A DNA stretch of 64,000 bases from Sphingopyxis sp. Root154 (GTDB lineage Bacteria; Pseudomonadota; Alphaproteobacteria; Sphingomonadales; Sphingomonadaceae): the NCBI RefSeq assembly GCF_001427105.1, contig NZ_LMGI01000001.1:310001-374000 (forward strand). Reading direction: 5' to 3'. How positions within the stretch are numbered: the first letter of the stretch is position 1; each line of letters starts with the position of its first letter. The position numbers and the translations under genes are program-made. The notes under the pieces were generated by a model. That model was not told the DNA's origin. It ran no database searches and saw only the letters and a list, made by a program, of their open reading frames with translations. Positions 1 to 7,819 of the stretch are shown here, piece after piece.

Positions 1-148
1 GGGTTCGGCGCTCGGGCCGATCATCGCGGGCGCGCTCCTTGCCGACGGGTGGGGTCTGATGTGGGTCGTCACCCTGATGAGCCTCGGCTCGTTTTTCGGC
101 GCCGCCGCACTCTTCTCGCAGCGGCACAACCGCAAGGAAGCGCATTGA
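1..148 (+). CDS. MFS transporter, C-terminal end (partial)
   Basis: This is the last 48 codons of a gene that begins before the window. The visible residues form two hydrophobic stretches (starting SALGPIIAGALLADGWG) joined by a short turn and ending in a charged tail, QRHNRKEAH. The layout matches the last two transmembrane helices and cytoplasmic tail of a major facilitator superfamily permease, whose helix 11 often carries a GPxxAG motif. The substrate cannot be told from this fragment. An aromatic-acid or sugar permease is possible. Confidence 0.6.
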   Translation, partial: GSALGPIIAGALLADGWGLMWVVTLMSLGSFFGAAALFSQRHNRKEAH

Positions 149-280
149 CGGCGCGCGCCCTGCGCCGGCGCGTCGGCAATGGCAGGGTCAACGCCCGCGT
201 CAACCCGCCCGGGGAAACAGTCCTCTTTTGCGCGATGGCTGTTTCGGCCCGCCTCAACCACAACCCGCCCGAGGCGATCC

Positions 281-913
281 ATGGGCAACCGGCCCAAATC
301 AGACCGTCATCTCGAAGTCGCTCGCTCGTTTCCCCGATATTGGTCTGACAGGAGTGTCCGACTGGCTGAGGGCGAATCGTCGCCACGAGACGGCAGCCGG
401 GCTTTCATCGAAGTCGAGCTGGCACGCCTGCTCGCATCCCCAGAATTCGTACGAGCGCCGATGCTGTCGCGGTTGCTGACGTTTCTGGTCGATCATCGAC
501 TGCGTGGGGGCGGTCGTCCTCCCAAAGGATATGTCATCGCGACCGGGGCGCTGGGTCGCCGCGCCGATTTCCATCTGGCCAGCGACAGCTATCCAAGGGT
601 CATGGCGGCGCGCTTGCGAATATTGCTCGACCGCTACTATGACCAGATTCAATGGCGTCATCGCCTCAGCGTTCCGCGGGGTCGTTACGCGATCATCATC
701 CAAGAACGCGCGGCGCCGCCGGCCGGCGGGCCAGATCGGGAGCCGGGCGCGACGTCGGCGTCGGTGGCGCGCCCCGCGCTGCCGCGCCCGACTGGCCAAT
801 TTGTCGAGGTTGCGCGTCCCGCATCCCCCTTGCCGGAACTGCCGAAGATGCTCGCCGGCCTGCTAGCCAGCGCCGCGACGGCGTCGCCAGCCTGCTTCCT
901 CTTCTGCGGTTGA
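281..913 (+). CDS. Hypothetical protein with a short conserved regulator-associated domain
   Basis: The protein has 210 residues. ATG 281 is preferred because GAGG lies six bases upstream; an in-frame ATG at 179 has no such site. Residues about 45-145 (ELARLLASPEF, then LLTFLVDH, then VMAARLRILLDRYY, then VPRGRYAIII) resemble an N-terminal domain found in some large proteobacterial TPR or winged-helix regulators. Here it is followed only by a Pro/Ala-rich, low-complexity tail of about 60 residues, so the usual C-terminal regions are missing. It may be a truncated remnant or a small stand-alone protein. No function is assigned. Confidence 0.4.
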   Translation: MGNRPKSDRHLEVARSFPRYWSDRSVRLAEGESSPRDGSRAFIEVELARLLASPEFVRAPMLSRLLTFLVDHRLRGGGRPPKGYVIATGALGRRADFHLASDSYPRVMAARLRILLDRYYDQIQWRHRLSVPRGRYAIIIQERAAPPAGGPDREPGATSASVARPALPRPTGQFVEVARPASPLPELPKMLAGLLASAATASPACFLFCG

Positions 914-1031
914 CGGCCCGGCTTATGGAGCGCGGCGGTGCTGGCGCCCGTCGTCGAATGAACACTTTGCATTTGTAGAGGGGAATAGCCCGCGGCTTCC
1001 TGAGTTCATGCGCCGCAAGCGATAAGCCTGT

Positions 1032-1420
1032 TCAACGAACCCAGAAGGAATCTTCCTCGGCGGGATCGGACGAAAACAGCCACATCACAACGATCCTGCC
1101 TTCCGAAAAACGAAGCAGATCGATGCCGGCCTGCGACAGCTTCACCCCGTCACGTTCGCCGGAAAACTCGATTTCCACCGCGACCAGGTCTCCATTCGCC
1201 ATGAACCGGTTAGCTGCTGCAATCGCGAAGCTCCTCTTAGACACTTCCGTCATTTGACCGAGCAGACCGCCAACGGCAGCAATGCCGGTGTGCGTGCCGG
1301 AGAAGCGATTATTTCCCGGCTGGTGCCAGATGGCAGCCGGCGAGAGCAACGCCCCAGAGCAGCCTGGTCGCCCTGCTGGACCGCAGTGATATAGGCCCTG
1401 GCAATTTCGAGGTTCGTCAT
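1032..1420 (-). pseudogene. NTF2/SnoaL-like protein, interrupted by a single-base frameshift
   Basis: The first frame starts at ATG 1420 (MTNLEIARAYITAVQQGDQ) and the second, one base out of register, carries the rest: SPAAIWHQPGNNRFSGTHTG through to a C-terminal EEDSFWVR. Together they make a normal SnoaL-like ketosteroid-isomerase fold protein of about 130 residues. Adding one G to the GGGG run at 1352-1355 joins the frames as DQAALGALLSPAAIW, so a one-base deletion is the likely cause. It lies directly downstream of a second NTF2-like gene on the same strand. Either the gene is broken or the base was lost in sequencing. The function is unknown; the WHQPG pocket is typical of the family. 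Confidence 0.65.
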
Positions 1421-1477
1421 TTGGCGCCGTTCCGCAATGGAAAGGACGGAGCCATTGGGGCTCCATCCTTCCGAAAG

Positions 1478-1918
1478 TCAGGACATGATGCCTTCTATGG
1501 CTGCGGGAAGGCGCGTGAACGCCCAATGGACGTGCGCCACCTTCCAGTTCCCGTCGACGACCCGGTAGACCTGCGTCGAATTCCACGTCATCCCTCCCTT
1601 CTCCCCGCCGGCGCCGTCCGGAACGAAATTGAACAGATTGTAGGTAGCGACCGCCATGTCGCCGCCGTCGCTGATGATCACCTGTGGGTTGGGAAGATCG
1701 TTACGCAGAATATTGAGCTTGCCCTCGAACATTTCGCGGAAATAGGCCTCGACGGCGGGCTTGCCGTCGAGCCGTCGCTCCGTAAGCGGATCGAAATAGG
1801 TCACGTCGTCGGTATAGGCCTCAAGGGCGCCATCGACATCCCCGCGGTTCCAGCGCTCGTTGATCGCCAGTTCCATATCGATAATGGTCTGCGTTATGCC
1901 GCTCTTGTCCGTTGCCAA
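1478..1918 (-). CDS. NTF2/SnoaL-like domain protein
   Basis: The protein is 146 residues long, the usual size for a single-domain cone-shaped NTF2/SnoaL fold. The family pattern is clear: an N-terminal helix (MELAINERWNRGDVDGALEA), then a strand pair with TYFDPLTERRLDGKPAVEAYF, and a C-terminal sheet ending VYRVVDGNWKVAHVHWAF. The last strand matches DUF4440/SnoaL_3 proteins, which range from ketosteroid-isomerase-like enzymes to small ligand-binding proteins. The gene is divergent from the AraC regulator at 2042 and precedes the frameshifted paralogue, so the AraC protein probably controls the pair. The substrate is unknown. Confidence 0.75.
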   Translation of the reverse strand: MATDKSGITQTIIDMELAINERWNRGDVDGALEAYTDDVTYFDPLTERRLDGKPAVEAYFREMFEGKLNILRNDLPNPQVIISDGGDMAVATYNLFNFVPDGAGGEKGGMTWNSTQVYRVVDGNWKVAHVHWAFTRLPAAIEGIMS

Positions 1919-2041
1919 TTTACATCTCCGATTGCATTTGCCAAACCGATAATTAATATCCGCAAGCTGCCATTACACGGTCGTTTTTTGCCATTTTCCG
2001 ATATTTTTCGGACAATCAGTCATACCTGGAGGCAATCTGCC

Positions 2042-2977
2042 ATGCGCGGCGACAAGTCCGAAATCACAAGGCTCGACTATCGCCCCCCCGGGGTCGATCT
2101 GGATATCGAGATCTTCCAGGTTTCCGAGCTCAGACAGCGCGCAACGCATGAGGAACTGCGCGCAAGCCATCGCTATGAATTCCATCTGATCATTTGCGTT
2201 ACCCAAGGCACGCCGATCCAGTTCGTCGATTTTCACCCTGTCGCGTGCGCTCCCGGCTCGGTCGTCGTCATCCGGCCCGGCCAGCTCCACGACTTCGGCC
2301 GCGATACGGATTGGGAGGGATGGATGCTGCTGTTCCGATCCGAGTTTCTTCGCGCATCGATCGATGGCCACCCGAACGATTACATGCTCGAGATCGAGCG
2401 CCTCCCGGTTCATCTCCTGCTGGGCGTACCGGCGTTGCGCACGGTGACACAATCGATCGTCCGCATGCGCGCGGACACTCGGTCCATTGCGCGTCTCGAC
2501 ATGGTCCAGGCTTTGTTGAAGCATGAGCTTTGCGCGCTGCTTCTTCGGTTGATACTCCTTCGCCATGAGCCCGACCGCCGGACTGTCCCACCGGGAAAGG
2601 CGCAGCAGCGCTTCGCGAAATTTCGCGAACTCGTCGAGCGCAAACATGCCTCCTGGCACCAGGTTGCGGATTATGCAGCAGCACTGGGATGCACCGAGCG
2701 AAGCCTGACGCGCGCCGCACTCGATGTGGACGGCCGCACGGCAAAGCAGGTCATCGCCATCAGGCTCGCGCTCGAGGCGAAGCGATTGCTGGCCCATACC
2801 GACCTGTCGATCCATCAGATCGCCGGCGAATTGGGATTTGACGAACCCACCAATTTTTCCAAGTTTTTCAAGCGCGAATCAGAATTGACGCCCGCTTTCT
2901 TCAGGCGGCGACATCGCAGCAGCACCCGGTCGCTGCCGGCGCACGGCGCCGCCGGCGCAAAGGCCGCGGGGCGTTAG
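2042..2977 (+). CDS. AraC family transcriptional regulator
   Basis: A 311-residue regulator. Residues about 1-150 form a cupin-like sensor (YEFHLIICVTQG, then PGSVVVIRPGQLHDFG), and the C-terminal 100 residues hold the double helix-turn-helix (CTERSLTRAALDVDG, then LSIHQIAGELGFDEPTNFS and FFKRESELTP). ATG 2042 is chosen because the frame further upstream runs antisense through the NTF2-like gene. It is divergent from 1478..1918, which is the likely target. The Ala/Arg-rich tail after the second HTH is unstructured. The ligand is unknown. Confidence 0.85.
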   Translation: MRGDKSEITRLDYRPPGVDLDIEIFQVSELRQRATHEELRASHRYEFHLIICVTQGTPIQFVDFHPVACAPGSVVVIRPGQLHDFGRDTDWEGWMLLFRSEFLRASIDGHPNDYMLEIERLPVHLLLGVPALRTVTQSIVRMRADTRSIARLDMVQALLKHELCALLLRLILLRHEPDRRTVPPGKAQQRFAKFRELVERKHASWHQVADYAAALGCTERSLTRAALDVDGRTAKQVIAIRLALEAKRLLAHTDLSIHQIAGELGFDEPTNFSKFFKRESELTPAFFRRRHRSSTRSLPAHGAAGAKAAGR

Positions 2978-3055
2978 AAACCGGTCGCGGTCCGACCGCG
3001 GGCGGTCCGGCGCGTCGCCGAAGCCGACTGCCGCAGGTCTCGCGAAACCAGGCTC

Positions 3056-3540
3056 TCACATCAGCTCGAACCGGGCCTCAGGCTGCAGCGCACGGGCGGG
3101 ATCGGGTGTCGTGACAGGAAGCTGCGGCCGGCCCGATGCGCGGTCGGTTCGCCATTGCCCGCCGAGAAGAGGCATGGCGGCGGTCCCGTCACGGGTCTCG
3201 CGCCACGAGAGCGGCCGACAAGCGTATCGACTTCCAGGGAGGCGAGCGTTTCTGCCAGGAGCGCCGAATCGTGCGGGTCACCACAGGCGCCCAGCGCCGC
3301 GAACCCCGCCTCCCAGAGACTGTGCACGAAACCAATTGCTGGCGCCAGGCCCTGCCGGTCGCGCGGGAATAGGCGGCGACCAGACCGGCCGCAGTGGCGC
3401 CGTCAGCGAAGACCGAAGCGGTAGCTCTGGCGACCACCGGAGATCGGTCGACATGCGGTCGATCCCGGCGCCGAAAGCGTTGGCAGCTTGGCTGGAGGCG
3501 GATCAACGACGCCGCACTGGCCATAGATCGTCCGGAAATC
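3056..3540 (-). pseudogene. Decayed branched-chain amino acid type ABC substrate-binding protein (LivK-like)
   Basis: Reading leftward through changing frames recovers the C-terminal third of a Peripla_BP_6 binding protein in the right order: DFRTIYGQCGVVDPPP, RMSTDLRWSPELPLRSSLT, GATAAGLVAAYSRATGRAW, IGFVHSLWEAGFAALG, then DPHD..ETLASLEVDTLVG, and MPLLGGQWR, ending FELM. Each block is in a different frame from the one before. All four shifts are in the same sense, equivalent to one missing base each. No N-terminal part, signal peptide or transporter genes were found nearby. This is a gene remnant. It occupies most of the space between the AraC gene and the SSADH gene; 3541-3833 shows nothing recognisable. 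Confidence 0.6.
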
Positions 3541-3833
3541 GCGGCAAATCGAGTTGATCGGGCTTCCAGCTCGATCCTGCCGAACCCTTGAGCCGGCCGC
3601 GTTCTGACCGGATCTGCGGCACATTCCACCGCGCACGACGCATGCTGTGCTCGACCCGCTTCGCGATCGCTGGGTACAGACTTTGAGAGGGAGCCAGAGC
3701 GAGAAGGAATGGACTTGCTCGAACCTGTGACGCTCGGCGGATTTGAACAGTCCGGCTCAGCATTCGAAGCGAACCGGACCGCGGCCTATGCCATATGTCC
3801 GAAAATCCCCCGTCATACATATAGAATCGCAGC

Positions 3834-5264
3834 CTAGACCGCGATACAGGCGTATTTCGTCTCGAGATATTCATCGATGCCTTGGCGCGCGCCTTCGCGG
3901 CCAAGACCCGAGGTCTTGATGCCGCCGAAAGGCGCGAGTTCGGTCGATATCAAGCCGGTGTTCACCCCGACCATCCCCGTTTCCACCTTTTCAACGAACC
4001 GCCAGGCCCGTGACAAATCTCGCGTGTACACATAAGCTGCCAGCCCGGCCTCGGAACTGTTCGCCAAGGCGATCGCCTCGGCCTCATCTTCGAACGACAT
4101 GATCGCTGCAACCGGGCCGAATGTTTCTTCGCGCATCACCCGCATCTCGCCGGTCACGCCGGTCAGGATCGTCGGCGACATGAAGCGTCCACCCGCGGGT
4201 GCCGGGCCCCCGCCCGTCTCGATTTTCGCGCCCCCATTCACCGCGTCGCCGATGTGCGCCAATATCTTGGCCACCGCCGCATCGTCGATGAGTGGACCGA
4301 CCTGGCTTTCGGAATCGGAACTCGGGCCCACTTTCAGCAGCTCTGCTGCCGCTATCAGCTTGGTCACGAACAGGTCGTGGACGCCGCGCTGGACATAGAT
4401 CCGGTTCGTGCAAACGCAGGTCTGGCCGGCGTTGCGGAACTTCGACTGGATCGCGCCTTCCACTGCAGCGTCTACGTCGGCGTCGTCAAAAAGAATGAAG
4501 GGTGCATTTCCGCCGAGTTCAAGGCTGAGCTTCTTTATCGTCGGCGCGCACTGCGCATAGAGAAGCGAGCCGACCGCGGTAGACCCGGTGAAGGACAATT
4601 TTCTCACCACCGGGCTTTCCGTGAGGCACTGTCCGATCTCGACGGCATCCCCGGTGACGATATTGAGCAGCCCCGCGGGCAGCCCGGCAGCCTGGGCCAG
4701 GGCACCCAAGGCGAGCGCGGTAAATGGCGTCTGCTCCGCGGGCTTGACGACCACCCCACAACCCGCCGCGAGGGCGGGCGCAATCTTCCGCGTCACCATC
4801 GCTGCCGGAAAATTCCATGGGGTAATCGCGGCGACGACCCCGATCGGCTGTTTCAAGACCATGATGCGCTTGTCGGTCGTCGGGCCCGCAAGCAATTCGC
4901 CATATATGCGTTTCGCCTCTTCGGCATACCACTCGATAAAGCCGGCCGCATAAGTGATCTCGTCGCGGGCCTCGGCGCGCGGTTTTCCTTGCTCCTGCGC
5001 CAGGAGCGCTGCCAGTTCCTCGCGGTGGTCGATCACCAGCGCATAAAAGCGCTGCAGAACGGCTGAACGGTCTTTCGCCGGACGCGCGGCCCAGCCAGCT
5101 CTCGCCCGGTCGGCGGCCGCAATCGCCCTGCCGGCTTCCACCTTCCCCAGCCGCGGCACGCGCCCGATGATCGCGCCGGTCGCCGGATCGTCGACGTCGA
5201 GCCAGGCATCGCCCGCGACCCAGTCGCCGTCGATGAGGCATGCCTCACGTTTCAGCTCGATCAT
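3834..5264 (-). CDS. gabD: NAD(P)-dependent succinate-semialdehyde dehydrogenase
   Basis: A 476-residue aldehyde dehydrogenase of the GabD type, which oxidises succinic semialdehyde to succinate in the cytoplasm. Visible motifs are the Rossmann turn PWNFPAAMVTRK, FTGSTAVG, the catalytic Glu in LELGGNAPFI and the catalytic Cys in NAGQTCVCTNRIYVQ. ATG 5264 is preferred; the longer frame would run over the flavin reductase gene. It is the last gene of the leftward operon 9580-3834, so the pathway probably ends in succinate semialdehyde, which would feed the TCA cycle. Family membership is certain. The exact substrate is inferred from the closest pattern (GabD) and the context. Confidence 0.88.
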   Translation of the reverse strand: MIELKREACLIDGDWVAGDAWLDVDDPATGAIIGRVPRLGKVEAGRAIAAADRARAGWAARPAKDRSAVLQRFYALVIDHREELAALLAQEQGKPRAEARDEITYAAGFIEWYAEEAKRIYGELLAGPTTDKRIMVLKQPIGVVAAITPWNFPAAMVTRKIAPALAAGCGVVVKPAEQTPFTALALGALAQAAGLPAGLLNIVTGDAVEIGQCLTESPVVRKLSFTGSTAVGSLLYAQCAPTIKKLSLELGGNAPFILFDDADVDAAVEGAIQSKFRNAGQTCVCTNRIYVQRGVHDLFVTKLIAAAELLKVGPSSDSESQVGPLIDDAAVAKILAHIGDAVNGGAKIETGGGPAPAGGRFMSPTILTGVTGEMRVMREETFGPVAAIMSFEDEAEAIALANSSEAGLAAYVYTRDLSRAWRFVEKVETGMVGVNTGLISTELAPFGGIKTSGLGREGARQGIDEYLETKYACIAV

Positions 5265-5319
5265 CAAATGCTCCGAATTGGGAAAGGATGTGATAGCGAA
5301 CGGCCGCCCAGTCGCGGTT

Positions 5320-5976
5320 TCATCTGCGCGGGCCGGGCCGATGCATCTCGAAAATATCGCCGCAGGTCGCGTAGTCGAGATATCCCAACCGCGCGAGCGG
5401 TCGATAGCGTCCGCTATCGATCCGGCCATCGTGGATGATGTCCGGGTCGATATGGATCCCCACGACCTCGCCGAAGGTCGCCGTGTTGCGCTGCCCCGAG
5501 ACCGGGCAAGCCGGGAGTTCGACAATCGTCGCTACCTTGCATTCCAGCGACAAAGGCGATTCCGCCACGCGTGGCGGACGGATCGCGCGGCTCGGCGCCT
5601 TGGTCACTCCGACGAGGTCAAATTCGTCGATGTGACGATCCACCATGCTCGACGAGCGATTCATCTGCTCGCGCAACTCCCACGTCGCGACGTTGAAGAC
5701 AAATTCGCCATTTTGCCGAACGTTGCGAAGCGTATCCTTGTCCCCTCCCTCGGCGTGGCTCGCGTTGGCGCAGAACATCACCATCGGTGGCGATTGGCAT
5801 GCCATGCCCGAAAAAGAAAAAGGGGCTAGGTTGGCGATCCCCTCGGACGTGATCGTGCTGATCCAGGCGATTGGCCTTGGCACCACGAGCGCCGTTACCG
5901 GATTGTGCCGCAGTCCCATCGCCGCGAGCTTATCCGCGTCCGCAAGGTCGCGCGGCTCGATGAACAGACGTTCCAT
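5320..5976 (-). CDS. Flavin reductase family protein (FMN-binding split barrel)
   Basis: A 218-residue protein of the flavin reductase-like family. It shows the barrel signature PVTALVVPRPIAWIST, NLAPFSFSGMACQSPPMVMF and the FNVATWELREQMN segment. This group includes NAD(P)H:flavin reductases that supply reduced flavin to a separate monooxygenase. Here the natural partner is the HpaB-type oxygenase at 10545, in the facing operon. ATG 5976 (MERLFIEP) is chosen over an upstream in-frame ATG, since that would overlap the amidohydrolase gene. The seven-base gap to the preceding gene supports co-transcription. Some members of this fold are not reductases, so the role is likely, not proven. Confidence 0.8.
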   Translation of the reverse strand: MERLFIEPRDLADADKLAAMGLRHNPVTALVVPRPIAWISTITSEGIANLAPFSFSGMACQSPPMVMFCANASHAEGGDKDTLRNVRQNGEFVFNVATWELREQMNRSSSMVDRHIDEFDLVGVTKAPSRAIRPPRVAESPLSLECKVATIVELPACPVSGQRNTATFGEVVGIHIDPDIIHDGRIDSGRYRPLARLGYLDYATCGDIFEMHRPGPRR

Positions 5977-5983
5977 GATGCCG

Positions 5984-7180
5984 TCAATGCGCTGCGGCAG
6001 AAAAATCTTGGACGACGCGCGAAGACGCAACACGAACCGTTTTCATCGGCGCCGGCGTATTACGGCTGCGGCCCACGAAACGAGGAATACCGTCGGTGAT
6101 GACCGCCGCAACCGCCGGGATATCACCGTTACGCAGGGCATCGAGCGCATTGTCCTTCGACCCGCCCACGCAGGCATCGAGGATAACCAGGTCAGCATCG
6201 CAGCCGACCTTCACAAAGCCATTGTTCAACCCGTAAACCTTGGCATTATTGCCGGTCGCGGCTGCGATCGCCCATTCGACCGGCATGTCGGTCAGGCTCG
6301 CGAGATGGGTGATCGTATAGAGCATTCCCAGCGGCATGATGCCCGATCCCGTTGGTGTGTCCGTTGCGATCAGAAAGCGATCGAAAACGTCCGCCTCGCG
6401 CACCATATCCCCCAAAAGCAGCAGCGTGCGCAAATTGCCGGCGGTGCAGACTTGTAATGCGATGTCGCTTTCATAGACCATCTTCGCAAATCCGGCTTCC
6501 GGCATAGCCACCGGCCCGCCATTCACATGAAAGGACACATGCGGGTTCATCGCCATCAGATGCTCGGCCCAGATTCCCGAGGATCCCGGAATGGATGACC
6601 CACCCGTGTGGACCGTCGTGATCATGCCATACTTGCGGGCCCAGCCGATCATCGGCACATAGTCATAAGGCGTCAGGACGCCCCCGAATCCCGCCTTGGC
6701 AAGCCAGACGCCCTTGGCGGCGATCTCGGCGAAGTCGGCCTCGACCAGACCGGGTTCGAGGATGATCGAGCCTGCATGAACGCGCATGCCGCCCGGCCGG
6801 TAATTCTCGAAACATTTCATCGCCGCGACGGCGAGCGCTTTCACGCCTTCGGGATCCTTCGGTCGCCCGGGCACATGGACTTCCGACGCGCTAATCGACG
6901 TGGTTGTGCCGCCGTGGACATAGCTTTCAAGAAAACCCACGGTTTTTTGCCGCGGCGTATAATCGCCGAACGTGTTGTGAATCTGTGAATCGATCAGGCC
7001 CGGAATAACCGTGGCGCCCGCCGCATCGATGACGACATCGCAGTCCTGCGCCAGGTTCGCGGGTTCATCGCCAACAAAGGCGATCTTGCCATCCTCGGTT
7101 ATGATCGTGTTGCCGGCAGCGAAAGGCTCCCGCCAGTCGCCGGTGACGATGACATCGATGTTGACGATCGCGACCTTCAT
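5984..7180 (-). CDS. Amidohydrolase family protein, enamidase-like
   Basis: A 398-residue amidohydrolase-superfamily protein. The middle and C-terminal parts resemble enamidase of anaerobic nicotinate fermentation (Eubacterium barkeri), which opens the cyclic enamide of 6-oxo-tetrahydronicotinate. Matching segments are TVHTGGSSIPGSSGIWAEH, VSFHVNGGPVAMPEAGF, FLIATDTPTGSGIMPLGMLY, AAATGNNAKVYGLNNGFVK and RFVGRSRNTPAP. The N-terminal metal site reads DSQIHNTFGD, so the usual HxH is QIH with one His changed. The conserved Asp is in IATDTPTG. In this operon it would hydrolyse a ring-derived amide or enamide. The substrate is inferred. Confidence 0.8.
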   Translation of the reverse strand: MKVAIVNIDVIVTGDWREPFAAGNTIITEDGKIAFVGDEPANLAQDCDVVIDAAGATVIPGLIDSQIHNTFGDYTPRQKTVGFLESYVHGGTTTSISASEVHVPGRPKDPEGVKALAVAAMKCFENYRPGGMRVHAGSIILEPGLVEADFAEIAAKGVWLAKAGFGGVLTPYDYVPMIGWARKYGMITTVHTGGSSIPGSSGIWAEHLMAMNPHVSFHVNGGPVAMPEAGFAKMVYESDIALQVCTAGNLRTLLLLGDMVREADVFDRFLIATDTPTGSGIMPLGMLYTITHLASLTDMPVEWAIAAATGNNAKVYGLNNGFVKVGCDADLVILDACVGGSKDNALDALRNGDIPAVAAVITDGIPRFVGRSRNTPAPMKTVRVASSRVVQDFSAAAH

Positions 7181-7183
7181 GAT

Positions 7184-7756
7184 TCAATCCTCAATCTTGG
7201 TATCGAGTTTCACCGGCGGAACGACGGGTTTGCCGTCCTTCATCTTCATCCGCGCCCGCGCCTTTTCGACGTCGAGCGGACAGAGCCGCTGCAATGTCTT
7301 GCGCGAATAGATGGTGATCTCGATATTCGGACCATGTCCGACATTCTGGTGGGCGACCCCGCGCGGAATGACGGTCATCTCGCCCTCGTTGATCGTTATG
7401 GGCCCCGTCTCGCTGTTCAGCGTGCGCGATCCCTTATATTGGAACGCCCACTCGTCGGCGCCCAGATTGCGGTGCCAGCCGCCCTGCTCGCGATCGCAAT
7501 TGGCCACTTCGATGATGATATCCTCGTTGCCGAAAAGAACCAGTGGCAAAAACCCGTTTTCCATGTCGACGCCGGTGACGACATCGGGCGTCAGGATTTC
7601 ATCGAGCGACAGCTTTTCCATCTTGCGACCGCCGCGGTTGCTGTTCTTCAGCATATCCTCGTCGCGATCGATCGTGAAACGCTCGTCCGGCCCATCGCCC
7701 CAGTCGGCGATGGAGGGTCCCCAATAGGTCACGAATTCCTTGACCGTCTTTCCCAT
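7184..7756 (-). CDS. Cupin domain protein, possible dioxygenase
   Basis: A 190-residue single-cupin protein. The first metal motif reads GGWHRNLGADEWAFQYKG and the second EGEMTVIPRGVAHQNVG. The HRN..(D/E) arrangement with one later His is reminiscent of homogentisate 1,2-dioxygenase and relatives, where Fe(II) is held by two His and one Glu. The usual HxH of other cupins is absent. It sits three bases from the amidohydrolase gene inside the leftward operon, so it is likely a pathway enzyme. ATG 7756 (MGKTVKEF) is chosen. It could instead be an isomerase or non-enzymatic cupin. Confidence 0.72.
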   Translation of the reverse strand: MGKTVKEFVTYWGPSIADWGDGPDERFTIDRDEDMLKNSNRGGRKMEKLSLDEILTPDVVTGVDMENGFLPLVLFGNEDIIIEVANCDREQGGWHRNLGADEWAFQYKGSRTLNSETGPITINEGEMTVIPRGVAHQNVGHGPNIEITIYSRKTLQRLCPLDVEKARARMKMKDGKPVVPPVKLDTKIED

Positions 7757-7819
7757 CGCTTCTGTCTCCCAAGTTATGGACCGTGCAAAATTGCCCGGAG
7801 ATCTCAATTGTCGAGCCGG

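Noticed and set aside
1421..2041. N-terminal extension of the AraC regulator
   Set aside because: This part runs antisense through an NTF2-like gene. The regulator's cupin-like domain begins right after ATG 2042.
3812..3832. TCATACATATAGAATCG as a ninth copy of the ATACAAT motif
   Set aside because: The core reads ATACATA, and it lies downstream of the SSADH gene with no start codon to serve.
5265..5525. N-terminal extension of the succinate-semialdehyde dehydrogenase
   Set aside because: It would overlap the flavin reductase gene, and the extra residues are low-complexity and unlike the family.
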